Source: Pseudoalteromonas sp. UG3-2
GTDB taxonomy: Bacteria; Pseudomonadota; Gammaproteobacteria; Enterobacterales; Alteromonadaceae
Length of the DNA stretch: 64,000 bases
Direction: 5' to 3'
Assembly (NCBI RefSeq): GCF_037120705.1
Contig: NZ_JAWLJU010000002.1
Location: 3,136,001-3,200,000, forward strand
Below the pieces are notes generated by a model. It ran no database searches. It had not been told where the DNA came from and saw nothing but the letters and a program-made list of their open reading frames with translations. The translations under genes were made by a program, and so were the position numbers. Positions 48,087 to 59,030 of this stretch are shown in pieces. Position 1 is the stretch's first letter. Each line of letters opens with the position of its first letter.

Positions 48087-48707
48087 TTAGTACTCTGGTT
48101 GTTTAAGTACATCCACAGAAAGAATAATAATGGGTTCTTTGGGGATAAAGGTATAACCTAGCTTTTCATTGTAACCGGTTTCTACGCGCATGATTTTGTC
48201 TAAGGTTTCATACCCCTCAATGACGTTACCAAACACCGCAAAACCCCAATCTTTGCCTGGGTTTAAATGTTCATTATCGTCCATATTAAAGAAGAACTGG
48301 CGTGTGGCAGAGTGCGGTTTGTTGTCTTGGTAGGCCATGGCGACGGAGTACATGTCATTTTCTAAGCCATTGCCGCTTTCGTTAAAGATGGCTTCACGCT
48401 CGAACATACCATCGTATTCGCGGTCGTAACCGCCACCTTGAATAACAAAATCTTGGTCGTTGACTTCGTCACGCTCAACACGATGAAAAACCGAGCCATT
48501 GTAGTCTTTGTTTACCACATAGGTTAAGAAATTATTGACCGTAATGGGAGCTCGAGAGCGGTCTAGCTCCAGTACGATGGGGCCTTTACTGGTATTAATC
48601 TGTACCCGAGGAAATAAATTATTTTTTTGTACAAACTTGCCGCTCATTTCAGCAATGGCGCAATTACTTAGTAATAAGACAGTTAAGCAGAGTATTATTT
48701 TTTTCAT
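48087..48707 (-). CDS. Secreted cyclophilin-type peptidyl-prolyl isomerase
   Basis: A 206-residue cyclophilin. The N-terminal signal (KKIILCLTVLLLSNCAIA) includes LSNC, so it may be a lipoprotein or cut after AIA; the mature enzyme is periplasmic. Catalytic core residues are visible in YNGSVFHRVE, VIQGGGYDREYD, ATRQFFFNMDDN and FAVFGNVIEGYETLD. It catalyses proline cis-trans isomerisation. Its stop and the yajG start region are close, so ampG, this gene and yajG probably form one operon. Confidence 0.9.
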   Translation of the reverse strand: MKKIILCLTVLLLSNCAIAEMSGKFVQKNNLFPRVQINTSKGPIVLELDRSRAPITVNNFLTYVVNKDYNGSVFHRVERDEVNDQDFVIQGGGYDREYDGMFEREAIFNESGNGLENDMYSVAMAYQDNKPHSATRQFFFNMDDNEHLNPGKDWGFAVFGNVIEGYETLDKIMRVETGYNEKLGYTFIPKEPIIILSVDVLKQPEY

Positions 48708-49264
48708 TAGCTTCCTCTTACAAATTTAATTAATTCAGGATCTTGGACAATTCTAGACACCACATGTTGGGCCAACTGGTTGAGCTGCTGCTCAACGCCA
48801 GCCTGGCTGTGTTGCAGAGGCCCTGTGAGGTTGGCGTTACCTTGATACTGCTTTTCAAAGCGGCGTGTGCCCTGAGTAACTCGTACGGTAACCGCAGCGT
48901 TGGCCTGACTTTGATGCTGCGATAAAGACTCTGTAATGATGGCTTTTAAGCGCGTAATATCAACCTCTAGTTGTGTTGCGGCATTGCCTGAAACTTCTGC
49001 GCCGTGCGCGGCCAGTGCTTGCTGCATAACGTCTTGAAAGTTTAGTGGCAGGTTGGCATCTGGCATATAGAGTGCGGGCTCCTGATCTTTAACCCGAATG
49101 GTGTACTTGGTGGTACGCAAGTCATTGACTTGTAGCGCAACTGACAGCGGCAATTGGTTTGAACTATTACCCTGATATTGCGGATGCAAAATAACGCTTC
49201 TGGGTGAGCTCGCGCACCCCACAAGTAACATAACAACCACAGCGATTAGTAGCTTTGCAGGCAT
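48707..49264 (-). CDS. yajG: YajG-family lipoprotein
   Basis: A 185-residue predicted lipoprotein with lipobox LLVGC (Cys 17). The body matches YajG, including LNFQDVMQQALAAHGAEV and the conserved LEVDITRLKAI. Function is unknown. In E. coli yajG precedes ampG; here a cyclophilin gene lies between them. The stop codon shares its last base with the start region of the cyclophilin gene. Confidence 0.85.
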   Translation of the reverse strand: MPAKLLIAVVVMLLVGCASSPRSVILHPQYQGNSSNQLPLSVALQVNDLRTTKYTIRVKDQEPALYMPDANLPLNFQDVMQQALAAHGAEVSGNAATQLEVDITRLKAIITESLSQHQSQANAAVTVRVTQGTRRFEKQYQGNANLTGPLQHSQAGVEQQLNQLAQHVVSRIVQDPELIKFVRGS

Positions 49265-49267
49265 TGA

Positions 49268-50404
49268 TCAGTTCCTCTTTATTGCACTTAATACGGTAAA
49301 TTTTTTATTATTCCCCAGCACCTTACAGTTTCCGAACAGACGCTTGAGTTTGTCATCATAGTCTAAGTGGCGGTTACCAATAATCCTCAGCTCGCCACCT
49401 GAGCGAAGCGCTGCTTTGGCTTGGAGAAACATTTGCCACGCTATATGGTCGGTAATGGCGTTCGCTTGGTGAAAAGGTGGGTTACATAATACTAAATCCA
49501 CCCCACGGTGCTCAAAGCCAGTTAAACAGTCGTTTTGCACAAACTCACAGTGTTGCAGTCGCTCTGGCAAGTTAGTCATGATGTTTTGCTTGGCGCTGTG
49601 TACTGCCATGGCCGACTCATCAATAAAGGTGACCTTGGCATTGGGCATTTTTGCTAGTGTCATTAAACCTATCACGCCATTGCCACAACCCAAATCAATG
49701 ACATTCAATGGTTTTTTTCCCATTGGCAAGTAATTTAAGAAAAACCGTGCGCCAATATCTAAGGAATCGCGCGAGAACACATTGGCTTCATTGCTGATAG
49801 TGAAGTTGCTTTTCTCTAACGGCCAAGTCACCGGGAACTTACTATCTAACTGTTTGGCTGAAGTTCGACTGAATATAAGCCGCGACTTTTTTACCGCCAA
49901 GCTGGTTTTGGGTTCAGTTAAAAAGTGACTGAAACTTTTGAGCGTTGAAGTGTGAATTTCTTTTACTTTACCGCCGGCCAGTACCGGAATATCGGCTTTT
50001 AACTGACTCAGGCGTGCCAGTTGTGACTGCAATAGCCCCGCATTTTTAGGCACCTTGAGCAGTACCAAATCAACGTCTTGAGGGTAGTCTTGTAAGCTGT
50101 CTAATACGTCAAGTTGGTCATCATCAAGGCCATTACAGGCAAGGTTGTGACGATAGGCCAAGGTGCTAACATAAGAGTCGGTCACGGCGGCGGCCACCTG
50201 TGGCGCCAGGGCGCAACAGAGGGCACCAAAACTGTCATTAATAATGAGTATCTTGGTTGCATCGCGATGATGTTCGAAGACATAATCCAACAAATACTCA
50301 TCGGCAGAATCCCAAGCTTGTAAGCTTCGGTTTTTTTGATCAAGAGGGAAGCGCTCTAGCGTATAAGGTTTCCCAGCAAGAATAGCATCAGTGGTCATAG
50401 TCAT
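49268..50404 (-). CDS. rlmG: 23S rRNA (guanine-N2-)-methyltransferase RlmG
   Basis: A 378-residue SAM-dependent methyltransferase with duplicated domains. The N-terminal domain is degenerate. The C-terminal catalytic one has NVIDLGCGNGVIGLMTL (SAM binding), FIDESAMAV and the N-methylating DLVLCNPPFHQ motif. This architecture fits RlmG (G1835 of 23S rRNA); RsmC shares it, but RlmG is the closer match by the N-terminal sequence. It lies 3 bp upstream of yajG. Confidence 0.87.
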   Translation of the reverse strand: MTMTTDAILAGKPYTLERFPLDQKNRSLQAWDSADEYLLDYVFEHHRDATKILIINDSFGALCCALAPQVAAAVTDSYVSTLAYRHNLACNGLDDDQLDVLDSLQDYPQDVDLVLLKVPKNAGLLQSQLARLSQLKADIPVLAGGKVKEIHTSTLKSFSHFLTEPKTSLAVKKSRLIFSRTSAKQLDSKFPVTWPLEKSNFTISNEANVFSRDSLDIGARFFLNYLPMGKKPLNVIDLGCGNGVIGLMTLAKMPNAKVTFIDESAMAVHSAKQNIMTNLPERLQHCEFVQNDCLTGFEHRGVDLVLCNPPFHQANAITDHIAWQMFLQAKAALRSGGELRIIGNRHLDYDDKLKRLFGNCKVLGNNKKFTVLSAIKRN

Positions 50405-50436
50405 TATCTATAATAAAAAGCAGCGAGTAGTCTAAC

Positions 50437-51033
50437 ATGAGAGCAGCTGGCAAAGCACCAGTCTTACCGCCTGGATTTAGTTACCAACCGCAGGCGCTAA
50501 GTTTTGACAAAAGCATAGCGCTTTATCAGGCGTTATCGCAATCCTTAGCCTGGCAGCAAAATAGCATTCGTTTATTTGGTAAAAGCCATACTCTGCCGCG
50601 CTTAGAGCTGTTTATTGCCGACCCAGACGTGCGCTATAGCTATTCTGGTAAAGTGTTAAACAACGCACCTTGGCCACCGATGTTACTGGGAATTCGTAAC
50701 ACCTTAGAGCAGCGCTTTGGGCAGTCATTTAATGCGGTATTGGCAAATTACTATCGCGATGGCCAAGACACCATGGGGTGGCACAGCGATGATGAGCCGG
50801 AGCTTGGGGCGCAACCGCTGATTGTGTCACTCTCTTTAGGCGCCAGTCGTAAGTTTAAAATTCGCGATAAACACAGCAAAGCGGTGACCGACCTGATGTT
50901 AGAAACAGGCAGTTTGCTGGTGATGCAGGGCAACAGCCAAAGAGATTATCAGCATGCCTTACCGAAACAAGCCAAAGTACATCAAGGTCGTATTAACCTA
51001 ACATTCCGAAGTGTTGGCAATACATCAGCTTAG
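50437..51033 (+). CDS. alkB: AlkB-type 2-oxoglutarate/Fe(II) DNA-repair dioxygenase
   Basis: A 198-residue protein of the AlkB family, closer in layout to the short eukaryotic ABH2/3 type than to E. coli AlkB. The iron ligands are His and Asp of MGWHSDDEPEL and the later His of YQHALPK; the 2-oxoglutarate-binding Arg pair is in RINLTFR. It oxidatively removes alkyl groups from DNA or RNA bases. No LexA or Ada site was recognised upstream. It is divergent from rlmG. Confidence 0.9.
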   Translation: MRAAGKAPVLPPGFSYQPQALSFDKSIALYQALSQSLAWQQNSIRLFGKSHTLPRLELFIADPDVRYSYSGKVLNNAPWPPMLLGIRNTLEQRFGQSFNAVLANYYRDGQDTMGWHSDDEPELGAQPLIVSLSLGASRKFKIRDKHSKAVTDLMLETGSLLVMQGNSQRDYQHALPKQAKVHQGRINLTFRSVGNTSA

Positions 51034-51073
51034 GCGTATAGTAGCGCCAAGATTGACCAGAGGAGACCTGACA

Positions 51074-51388
51074 ATGTCAATGCAGTCACAGATTTATGAC
51101 AAGCTTGCAGCGGCGATTGAGTGCAAGCACCTTAACGTAATCAACGAAAGCCACATGCACAGTCGTGGTGAAGACTCTCACTTTAAGGTCATTGTGGTCA
51201 GTGAGTCATTTTTAGGACAACGTTTGTTGCAACGTCACCGTGCCATTAATGAGGCGTTAAAAGAAGAGCTGAGCAATCACATTCATGCTTTAGCGATCCA
51301 CGCCTATACCCCAGATGAATTTTCTGAAAACCAAGGCCAAGCACCACAGTCGCCGACTTGTATGGGCGGCTCCAAGTTTGACAGTTAA
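51074..51388 (+). CDS. bolA: BolA family protein
   Basis: A 104-residue BolA. The core has LNVINESHMHSRGEDSHFKV with the conserved His residues, and FLGQRLLQRHRAINEAL, the family signature. BolA works with monothiol glutaredoxins in iron-sulfur handling and acts as a stress morphogene. The ATG at 51074 has a strong AGGAG site (51061-51065); the frame is open further upstream into alkB, but the conserved part starts here. Confidence 0.93.
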   Translation: MSMQSQIYDKLAAAIECKHLNVINESHMHSRGEDSHFKVIVVSESFLGQRLLQRHRAINEALKEELSNHIHALAIHAYTPDEFSENQGQAPQSPTCMGGSKFDS

Positions 51389-51540
51389 GCCCAGCTAGCT
51401 GATCAGATGTGTATTTTTGGCATCTCGCAGTAAACTAGGCGGCAAATTATCGTGACTCGCATAATAAAGCGAGTTGCTACTGTGAAAGGCGGCACGAGTA
51501 CCACCTTTAACAATATCAAAATCAATGGATAGGATCTCAT

Positions 51541-52731
51541 ATGGTCATTAAGCCAAAAATTCGTGGATTTATTTGCACTAACGCGCACCCAGTTGGGTGT
51601 GCTGAGCACGTGCAAGAGCAAATTAATTATGTAAAACAACAGGGCAAAATTGAAAATGGCCCAAAAAATGTTTTAGTTATTGGTGCTTCAACCGGCTATG
51701 GTCTTGCTTCTCGCATTACCGCCGCTTTTGGCGCAGGCGCCAAGACTCTAGGTGTGTTTTTTGAAAAAGAAGGCACAGAAAAGCGCACCGGGTCGGCTGG
51801 TTGGTACAACACAGCCGCATTCCAACAGGCGGCAGACGAAGCCGGCCTTTGGTCGAAAAACATCAATGGCGATGCCTTTTCTGACGAACTAAAGCAGCAA
51901 GCTATTGAGGTCATTAAGTCAGAGCTTGGTAAAGTGGACCTGGTGATCTATAGCCTAGCTTCACCGCGTCGTAAAGACCCAAAAACTGAAGAAGTATTTT
52001 CATCAACGCTAAAACCGATTGGTTCGAGCATCACCACCAAAAACCTCAATACTTCTAAGCGAGTGATTGATGAAGTGACGGTCGAAGCCGCTAACCAAGA
52101 AGAAATCGACAACACCATTAAAGTTATGGGTGGCGAAGATTGGGAGCTGTGGATTGACGCGTTAAAACAAGCCGATGTGCTTGCTGAGGGTTTTAAAACC
52201 ACGGCCTATACTTATATTGGTAAAGAGCTAACTTGGCCAATTTACGGCCACGCCACGATTGGAAAAGCTAAAGAAGATTTAGACCGCGCTACTCAGGCCA
52301 TTCGTGCAACCACTGAAAATATTAACGGTGAAGCGTATGTGTCATCGCTTAATGCGGTGGTTACACAGGCAAGCTCTGCGATTCCAATTATGCCATTGTA
52401 TATTTCTGCACTGTTCAAAGTCATGAAAGGCGATGGCACTTATGAGGGCACTATTGAGCAGATCCACGGTTTATTTACTGAGAATCTCTACGGTGAGTCT
52501 CCGCGTTTTGACGAGGGTGGCCACTTATTCCAAAACTACAAAGAGCTCGAAGACGGTGTTCAAGCCCGGGTGCAAACCATTTGGGATACAGTGGATACCG
52601 ATACCATTGATGAGCTGACTGATTATGTTGGCTATCACAATGAGTTTTTAAAACTGTTTGGTTTTGGCGTTGATGGTGTTGACTACGACGCTGACGTTAA
52701 TCCAGAAGTAAAAATTAATCACTTACTTTAG
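51541..52731 (+). CDS. fabV: Enoyl-[ACP] reductase FabV
   Basis: A 396-residue NADH-dependent trans-2-enoyl reductase, completing each cycle of fatty-acid elongation. FabV is a triclosan-resistant alternative to FabI known from Vibrio, Pseudomonas and relatives. It begins [19 protein letters not shown], has [16 protein letters not shown] for NADH binding, and the catalytic Tyr-x8-Lys in [12 protein letters not shown], which distinguishes FabV from FabI. The genes around it do not belong to fatty-acid synthesis. Confidence 0.96.
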   Translation: MVIKPKIRGFICTNAHPVGCAEHVQEQINYVKQQGKIENGPKNVLVIGASTGYGLASRITAAFGAGAKTLGVFFEKEGTEKRTGSAGWYNTAAFQQAADEAGLWSKNINGDAFSDELKQQAIEVIKSELGKVDLVIYSLASPRRKDPKTEEVFSSTLKPIGSSITTKNLNTSKRVIDEVTVEAANQEEIDNTIKVMGGEDWELWIDALKQADVLAEGFKTTAYTYIGKELTWPIYGHATIGKAKEDLDRATQAIRATTENINGEAYVSSLNAVVTQASSAIPIMPLYISALFKVMKGDGTYEGTIEQIHGLFTENLYGESPRFDEGGHLFQNYKELEDGVQARVQTIWDTVDTDTIDELTDYVGYHNEFLKLFGFGVDGVDYDADVNPEVKINHLL

Positions 52732-52792
52732 GCCTGAGCTGTCGCTTTGATGAGCGACTCATTAGCCTAGAAAATAGGATGCCGAGTGAAAG

Positions 52793-52819
52793 TGCCGAGG
52801 TACTTTTCTCGGCATTTTT
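52793..52819 (+). terminator. Rho-independent terminator of fabV
   Basis: TGCCGAG (52793-52799), loop GTACTTTT, CTCGGCA (52808-52814), then TTTTT. An upstream copy of TGCCGAG (near 52780) could compete for pairing. Confidence 0.85.
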
Positions 52820-53142
52820 GCTTTATTTGGTAATTAATACTTTATCTATCCAACTTTGGTCTATACTGCCAGCAGTGATTGATTTTTCAACTAATCTAAA
52901 TCCACGTTAAAGTCGTATTAATTTCATAATTCCACTCGCATACTCAGTACGATTAATGTTAAAATCAGAGAAATATGTGAGGACTTTTATCACGACGCTA
53001 CTTTTTTGTACGCGTTAGGCGGTAATTCGAAGGGGAAAGTTTGGGACCCTAAGCAGGACTCATAGCATTGCTCTTTAAACCTAGTACAAATGAGGTGGCG
53101 CGTGGTGACAAAAGATAATTTCAGTTTCTTTCCGTTAATGTA
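52820..53142 (+). promoter_or_regulatory. nqr operon upstream region and possible leader ORF
   Basis: About 320 bp before nqrA, presumably the promoter region. At its end a 13-codon frame starts at GTG 53102 (or 53105) after GAGGTGG and stops at TAA 53141-53143, overlapping the ATG at 53143 in a TAATG junction. nqrA lacks its own clear ribosome site, so coupling from this leader is possible. Confidence 0.4.
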
Positions 53143-54498
53143 ATGCAAGTGCGTATGATCAACATAAAAAAAGGTCTGGACTTACCAATCGAGGGCGCAC
53201 CTCAGCAAGTTATTCATGATGGCCCTGCCGTCAAACGAGTAGCTGTGCTAGGTGAAGAATTCATCGGTATGCGTCCTACCATGCATGTTCGTGTGGATGA
53301 CCAAGTCAAAAAAGGCCAAGTTCTTTTTGAAGACAAAAAGAACCCAGGCGTCAAGTTTACTGCGCCAGCTACTGGTGTAGTTAAAGAAATCAACCGTGGT
53401 GCTAAGCGTGTGCTGCAATCCGTAGTGATTGAGGTACAAGGCGACGAGCAGATCACTTTTGACAAATTCTCGGCTGCTGAATTAAGCAACCTAGATGCGG
53501 AGAAAGTGAAGGAAGTGCTAATCGAGTCTGGTCAATGGCCAGCGCTTCGTGCACGTCCATTCAGCCGTGTTGCCGAGCCTAGTGCAAAGCCAAACTCTAT
53601 CTTTGTAACAGCAACAGATACGAACCCGCTGGCAGCCGACCCTGCTGTAATTATCGCTGAAAACGTGGAAGCGTTTGAAGCGGGTCTTGCAGTGGTCTCG
53701 CGTCTGACTGAAGGCAAAGTATTTGTGTGTAAGAAAGCCGGTGCTAACGTACCTAGCTCTTCTTTGTCACAAGTAGAAGTACATGAGTTCTCTGGCGTGC
53801 ACCCAGCAGGTAACGTTGGTACACACATTCACCATTTAGATGCCGTGGGCGCAAACAAACAAGTTTGGCACCTTGGTTACCAAGATGTCATCGCGTTTGG
53901 TCAATTGTTCCTAACCGGTGAAATCTATACAGACAGAGTGGTTGCGCTAGCAGGACCTCGTGTTAAGAATCCTCGCTTAGTAAAAACTCACATGGGTGCG
54001 TCGCTAACAGATTTAGTTGCAGGCGAGCTTGAAGAAGGTGATAACCGAGTCATTTCTGGCTCTGTGTTAGCTGGTAAAACAGCAACCGGACCTCACGCTT
54101 ACCTTGGCCGCTACCACAATCAAGTATCTGTGCTACTTGAAGGTCGCGAAAAAGAGCTATTTGGTTGGATTGCCCCAGGCAGCGATAAATTCTCTGTAAC
54201 ACGTACATTTATCTCACACTTAGCACCAAGTCGTTTGTTCAAAATGACCACATCTACTGGTGGCTCTAAGCGTGCGATGGTACCAATCGGAAACTATGAG
54301 CGTGTTATGCCACTCGATATCTTGCCAACACTATTACTACGTGACCTGATTGCAGGTGACTTAGATGGTGCGATTTCGTTAGGTGCATTAGAGCTAGATG
54401 AAGAAGATTTAGCACTATGTACTTACGTATGTCCGGGCAAATATGAATACGGTTCAATCCTACGTGATTGCCTGACTACTATCGAGAAGGAAGGTTAA
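53143..54498 (+). CDS. nqrA: Na+-translocating NADH:quinone reductase subunit A
   Basis: A 451-residue NqrA, the peripheral subunit of the Na+-NQR sodium pump. The N-terminal [36 protein letters not shown] and [17 protein letters not shown] match Vibrio NqrA closely. The family usually begins at the Met at 53155 (447 residues), and that start is a real alternative; 53143 is used because it forms a TAATG junction with the leader frame. It is the first gene of a six-gene operon with short gaps. Confidence 0.95.
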   Translation: MQVRMINIKKGLDLPIEGAPQQVIHDGPAVKRVAVLGEEFIGMRPTMHVRVDDQVKKGQVLFEDKKNPGVKFTAPATGVVKEINRGAKRVLQSVVIEVQGDEQITFDKFSAAELSNLDAEKVKEVLIESGQWPALRARPFSRVAEPSAKPNSIFVTATDTNPLAADPAVIIAENVEAFEAGLAVVSRLTEGKVFVCKKAGANVPSSSLSQVEVHEFSGVHPAGNVGTHIHHLDAVGANKQVWHLGYQDVIAFGQLFLTGEIYTDRVVALAGPRVKNPRLVKTHMGASLTDLVAGELEEGDNRVISGSVLAGKTATGPHAYLGRYHNQVSVLLEGREKELFGWIAPGSDKFSVTRTFISHLAPSRLFKMTTSTGGSKRAMVPIGNYERVMPLDILPTLLLRDLIAGDLDGAISLGALELDEEDLALCTYVCPGKYEYGSILRDCLTTIEKEG

Positions 54499-54500
54499 AA

Positions 54501-55703
54501 ATGGCCTTAAAGAAATTTTTAGAAGACATTGAACCTCACTTTGAACCTGGCGGTAAACACGAAAAGTGGTATGCGCTGTACGAAGCAGTAGCGACTATTT
54601 TCTATACTCCAGGTTACGTCAACAAAGGTGCAACGCACGTTCGTGACAACATCGACCTAAAACGTATTATGATTTTAGTGTGGATGGCAACGTTCCCAGC
54701 GATGTTCTTTGGTATGTTTAACATCGGTCACCAAGCGGCGATGGCGCTAGGTAACGGCTTTGAACTGGCAAACACTTGGCAGGTTGCTATTTTCCAAGGC
54801 CTAGGTGGTGAGCTAACCGCTGACTCGGGTTGGGGCGCCAAGATGTTCTATGGTGCGTGCTTCTTCCTGCCTATTTATGCCACTGTGTTTGCGGTAGGTG
54901 GTTTCTGGGAAGTGCTATTTGCCTCAGTTCGTAAACACGAAGTCAACGAAGGTTTCTTCGTAACCTCAGTGTTGTTTGCGCTTATCCTACCAGCAACGAT
55001 TCCGCTGTGGCAGGTCGCTTTAGGTATTACTTTCGGTGTTGTTATTGCTAAAGAAATCTTTGGTGGTACGGGTCGTAACTTCCTAAACCCGGCACTGGCT
55101 GGTCGTGCATTCCTGTTCTTCGCTTATCCTGCGGATATTTCAGGTGACACTGTGTGGACAGCGGTTGACTCGTTCTCAGGCGCGACTTACCTAGGCCAAG
55201 CAGGCGCGGGTATGCTTGATTACAGCAACATGGACCTATGGTTCAACGCTTTCTATGGCTTCATCCAAGGTTCTATGGGTGAGACTTCAACATTGGCTAT
55301 CTTACTAGGTGGTTTGTTCCTGATTTACGTGCGTATTGCGTCATGGCGCATCGTACTAGGAACGTTCGTTGGTATGGTAGTGATGTCATTCATTCTTAAC
55401 GCAATTGGCTCTGAAACAAACGCCGCATTCGCAATGCCTTGGCACTGGCACTTAGTGTTAGGTGGATTTGCATTCGGTATGTTCTTTATGGCAACAGATC
55501 CGGTATCAGCGTCTTTCACAGACAAGGGTAAATTCGCCTACGGTGCATTGATCGGTATTATGGTTGTGCTAATCCGTGTGGTTAACCCGGCATACCCAGA
55601 AGGCATGATGTTAGCAATCCTTTTCGCTAACTTGTTCGCGCCACTGTTTGACCACTTTGTAATGCAGTCAAATGTGAAGAGGAGATTGGCACGTGTCAAC
55701 TAA
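54501..55703 (+). CDS. nqrB: Na+-NQR subunit B
   Basis: A 400-residue integral membrane subunit with about ten helices. It carries covalently bound FMN on a Thr in the SGATYL-type motif [13 protein letters not shown]. The N-terminal [21 protein letters not shown] is typical. The ATG at 54501, 2 bp after the nqrA stop and preceded by AAGGAAGG, is chosen over an upstream start inside nqrA. It is the largest membrane part of the pump and helps form the sodium channel. Confidence 0.97.
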   Translation: MALKKFLEDIEPHFEPGGKHEKWYALYEAVATIFYTPGYVNKGATHVRDNIDLKRIMILVWMATFPAMFFGMFNIGHQAAMALGNGFELANTWQVAIFQGLGGELTADSGWGAKMFYGACFFLPIYATVFAVGGFWEVLFASVRKHEVNEGFFVTSVLFALILPATIPLWQVALGITFGVVIAKEIFGGTGRNFLNPALAGRAFLFFAYPADISGDTVWTAVDSFSGATYLGQAGAGMLDYSNMDLWFNAFYGFIQGSMGETSTLAILLGGLFLIYVRIASWRIVLGTFVGMVVMSFILNAIGSETNAAFAMPWHWHLVLGGFAFGMFFMATDPVSASFTDKGKFAYGALIGIMVVLIRVVNPAYPEGMMLAILFANLFAPLFDHFVMQSNVKRRLARVN

Positions 55704-56442
55704 TAATGAATCAATGGGCAAAACGCTCGGCGTAGTTGTTAGCTTATGTTTAGTGTGTGCAATCGTAGTATCTTTTGCTTCGGTTCAACTTCGCCCTATG
55801 CAACAAGCAAACAAAAACGAAGATATTCAGCGTAATATCTTAGCTGTTGCTGGCTTTGATAAGGTCAAAAACGTTTCTGAGGTGTTTGAGCAAAACATCG
55901 AGCCACGTGTTGTGAGCTTAGAAACCGGTGAATTTGTTGAAGATGTTGAAGCAACATCATTCGACTTTGAAGCCACAAAGTACGATGCGAAGCGCAGTAA
56001 AAAGCTGTCGAAAGAAGAAGATAAAGCCGGTATTCAGCGTATCACGCACAATTCTCCAGTTTATTTTGCCAAAGACGAGCAAGGTGCTGTAGAGACTATC
56101 ATTCTTCCTATTCAAGGCTACGGTCTTTGGGGTGTTATGTATGGTTTCCTAGCGCTTGAAGCAGATGGTGAGACAATCAAGTCAATCAACTTCTACAAGC
56201 ACAACGAAACACCGGGTCTAGGTGCAGAAATTCAAAACCCGAAGTGGACTGCTAAATGGGATGGCAAAGAGCTTCCTATCGACGTAGTAAAAGGCAGCGC
56301 AGGCGACAGCGAGCATAAAATCGACGGTCTATCTGGTGCAACGCTAACCTCAAACGGTGTTGACCATACAGTTGATTTTTGGACTAGCGACAAAGCGTTC
56401 GGTCCTTTCCTTGCGAACGTACGTAAAGGAGCATTGAACTAA
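55693..56442 (+). CDS. nqrC: Na+-NQR subunit C
   Basis: A 249-residue subunit with one N-terminal transmembrane helix (about residues 10-32) and a periplasmic domain carrying covalent FMN on the Thr of [13 protein letters not shown]. The start is GTG at 55693 with GGAG upstream, overlapping nqrB by 11 bp. FMN attachment is done by ApbE, encoded downstream at 59.0 kb. Confidence 0.97.
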   Translation: MSTNNESMGKTLGVVVSLCLVCAIVVSFASVQLRPMQQANKNEDIQRNILAVAGFDKVKNVSEVFEQNIEPRVVSLETGEFVEDVEATSFDFEATKYDAKRSKKLSKEEDKAGIQRITHNSPVYFAKDEQGAVETIILPIQGYGLWGVMYGFLALEADGETIKSINFYKHNETPGLGAEIQNPKWTAKWDGKELPIDVVKGSAGDSEHKIDGLSGATLTSNGVDHTVDFWTSDKAFGPFLANVRKGALN

Positions 56443-57074
56443 TGGCTAATGCAAAAGAAATGAAGGAAGTCTTGTTTGGTCCTGTTTTTGCGAACAACCC
56501 GATTGCACTGCAAGTATTGGGTATTTGTTCTGCTCTAGCAGTAACATCAAGCCTTAAAAACGCGCTTATCATGTCAATTGCATTGACATTAGTGTGTGCG
56601 TTTTCAAGTTTATTCATCTCGATGATCCGTAACCACATTCCTTCGAGTGTGCGTATCATTGTACAAATGACGATCATCGCTTCTTTGGTAATCGTAGTTG
56701 ACCAAGTATTGCAAGCGGTTGTTTACTCAACAGCAAAAGAGCTATCAACTTTCATCGGTCTGATCATTACTAACTGTATCGTAATGGGTCGTGCTGAAGC
56801 ATATGCGATGAAGTCACCACCGGCGATGTCATTCCTTGATGGTATCGGTAACGGTTTAGGTTACTCAATTGTACTACTTACTGTTGGCTTTATTCGTGAG
56901 CTATTCGGTGCTGGTACATTATTTGGCGTTGAAATCTTACCACTTATCTCTGAAGGTGGTTGGTATCAGCCTATGGGTCTACTAGTTATGCCATTCAGTT
57001 CATTCTTCATCGTAGGTGCATTCATTTGGGCACTACGTACTTGGAAGAAAGACCAAGTAGAAGCGAAGGCATAA
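56442..57074 (+). CDS. nqrD: Na+-NQR subunit D
   Basis: A 210-residue membrane subunit with six helices. Together with NqrE it binds the intramembrane Fe-S cluster through conserved cysteines, here in [16 protein letters not shown] and [14 protein letters not shown]. The start codon overlaps the nqrC stop (TAATG). It resembles RnfE, but position in the operon makes NqrD certain. Confidence 0.97.
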   Translation: MANAKEMKEVLFGPVFANNPIALQVLGICSALAVTSSLKNALIMSIALTLVCAFSSLFISMIRNHIPSSVRIIVQMTIIASLVIVVDQVLQAVVYSTAKELSTFIGLIITNCIVMGRAEAYAMKSPPAMSFLDGIGNGLGYSIVLLTVGFIRELFGAGTLFGVEILPLISEGGWYQPMGLLVMPFSSFFIVGAFIWALRTWKKDQVEAKA

Positions 57075-57084
57075 GGGGAGAGAG

Positions 57085-57693
57085 ATGGAACAGTATATTA
57101 ATTTATTCGTTAAAGCCGTTTTCATTGAAAACTTAGCTTTATCTTTCTTCTTAGGTATGTGTACTTTCTTGGCAGTATCTAAGAAAGTAACCACCTCACT
57201 GGGCCTAGGTGTTGCGGTAATCGTAGTACTTGGTATTTCAGTACCAGTGAACAATTTGGTTTACCACGCCGTATTGGCTCCAGGGGCACTGGAGTGGCTT
57301 GGTTACCCAGATGTGGACTTAAGCTTCTTACGCTTCTTGACCTTTATCGGGGTAATTGCAGCACTAGTGCAAATTCTTGAGATGACACTGGATAAGTTTT
57401 TCCCTGCACTGTACAACGCGCTTGGTATCTTCCTACCGCTAATCACAGTAAACTGTGCGATTTTCGGTGCGGTATCATTCATGGTTGAACGTAACTTAAA
57501 CTTTGGCGAGTCAATCGTTTACGGTTTAGGTTCTGGTGTAGGTTGGGCACTTGCTATCGTATTGTTAGCAGGTATCCGTGAGAAAATGAAATATGCAGAT
57601 GTGCCAGATGGTTTACGTGGCTTAGGTATTACCTTTGTTACCGTAGGTCTAATGGGCTTCGGCTTCATGTCATTCTCTGGTATTTCACTGTAA
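57085..57693 (+). CDS. nqrE: Na+-NQR subunit E
   Basis: A 202-residue membrane subunit with six helices, homologous to NqrD in inverted topology. Cysteines in [13 protein letters not shown] and [14 protein letters not shown] contribute to the shared Fe-S centre. A GGGGAGAGAG ribosome site precedes the ATG. It lies 10 bp after nqrD. Confidence 0.97.
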   Translation: MEQYINLFVKAVFIENLALSFFLGMCTFLAVSKKVTTSLGLGVAVIVVLGISVPVNNLVYHAVLAPGALEWLGYPDVDLSFLRFLTFIGVIAALVQILEMTLDKFFPALYNALGIFLPLITVNCAIFGAVSFMVERNLNFGESIVYGLGSGVGWALAIVLLAGIREKMKYADVPDGLRGLGITFVTVGLMGFGFMSFSGISL

Positions 57694-57713
57694 GGTAGCG
57701 AGGAAACTATACG

Positions 57714-58940
57714 ATGGAAACGATTGTATTAGGCGTAAGCATGTTCATCGCTATCGTTGTGATGTTAGTACTTATCATCATTGCAGCGAAGTCTAAGCTT
57801 GTCGCAAGCGGTGACGTGACAATTGATATTAATGGCGATCCAGACAAAGCCATCAAAACAGCGGCTGGCGGTAAACTGCTTGGTGCGCTTGCTGATGCAG
57901 GTATCTTTGTATCGTCTGCGTGTGGTGGCGGTGGCTCTTGTGGCCAGTGTCGCGTACACGTTAAAGAGGGTGGTGGTGACATTCTACCAACCGAACTTGA
58001 CCACATCACTAAAGGTGAAGCACGTGAAGGCTGTCGTCTAGCGTGTCAGGTTAATGTTAAAAACGACATGGAAATCGAAGTTGAAGAGTCAATCTTCGGT
58101 GTTAAAAAGTGGGAATGTGAAGTTATCTCTAACGATAACAAAGCAACTTTCATCAAGGAGCTAAAACTAGCTATCCCTGAAGGTGAAGTCGTACCATTCC
58201 GCGCCGGTGGTTATATTCAAATTGAAGCACCTGCTCACCACGTTAAATACAAGGACTTTGATATTCCTGAAGAGTATCGTCCTGACTGGGAACGTTTCGG
58301 CTTCTTTGACCTAGAGTCAAAAGTAGACGAAGAAACTATTCGTGCTTACTCAATGGCGAACTACCCAGAAGAGTACGGTATCATTATGCTTAACGTGCGT
58401 ATTGCAACGCCGCCGCCAAACAACCTAAGCCTACCTTGCGGTAAGATGTCATCGTACATCTGGTCACTGAAAGAAGGTGATAAGGTAACGATTTCTGGTC
58501 CGTTTGGTGAGTTCTTCGCCAAAGACACTGATGCAGAAATGGTCTTCGTAGGTGGTGGTGCAGGTATGGCACCGATGCGTTCACATATTTTCGATCAGCT
58601 TAAGCGTCTGAATTCAGACCGTAAGATGTCGTTCTGGTATGGTGCACGTTCGAAACGTGAAATGTTCTACGTAGAAGATTTTGACGGCCTAGCAGAAGAA
58701 AACGACAACTTTGAATGGCACGTTGCACTTTCAGATCCTCAACCAGAGGACAATTGGGAAGGCTACACAGGCTTTATTCACAACGTACTTTATGACAACT
58801 ACCTAAAAGATCATGAAGCACCGGAAGATTGTGAATTCTACATGTGTGGTCCACCGATGATGAACGCCGCGGTGATCAACATGCTTAAAGACCTAGGTGT
58901 AGAAGAAGAAAACATCCTACTTGATGACTTCGGTGGTTAA
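57714..58940 (+). CDS. nqrF: Na+-NQR subunit F (NADH-oxidising flavoprotein)
   Basis: A 408-residue subunit through which electrons enter from NADH. It has an N-terminal transmembrane helix (about 4-24), a plant-type [2Fe-2S] domain with cysteines in [12 protein letters not shown] and GCRLACQV, an FAD domain ([13 protein letters not shown]), and an NADH domain ([13 protein letters not shown], and [14 protein letters not shown] near the end). It is the last gene of the nqr operon and is followed by a strong terminator. Confidence 0.98.
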   Translation: METIVLGVSMFIAIVVMLVLIIIAAKSKLVASGDVTIDINGDPDKAIKTAAGGKLLGALADAGIFVSSACGGGGSCGQCRVHVKEGGGDILPTELDHITKGEAREGCRLACQVNVKNDMEIEVEESIFGVKKWECEVISNDNKATFIKELKLAIPEGEVVPFRAGGYIQIEAPAHHVKYKDFDIPEEYRPDWERFGFFDLESKVDEETIRAYSMANYPEEYGIIMLNVRIATPPPNNLSLPCGKMSSYIWSLKEGDKVTISGPFGEFFAKDTDAEMVFVGGGAGMAPMRSHIFDQLKRLNSDRKMSFWYGARSKREMFYVEDFDGLAEENDNFEWHVALSDPQPEDNWEGYTGFIHNVLYDNYLKDHEAPEDCEFYMCGPPMMNAAVINMLKDLGVEEENILLDDFGG

Positions 58941-58980
58941 TTAGGTTGTCGTCTGACTACCATTTTAGGTTAGAATATGA

Positions 58981-59011
58981 GCCCTCAAGCATTGCGCTTG
59001 GGGGCTTTTTT
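58981..59011 (+). terminator. Rho-independent terminator of nqrA-F
   Basis: A 10-bp stem GCCCTCAAGC (58981-58990) with GCTTGGGGGC (58996-59005), loop ATTGC, then TTTTT. It could also be partly read through into apbE, which starts 20 bp later. Confidence 0.92.
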
Positions 59012-59030
59012 ATTTTAAACAGGATCTGCA

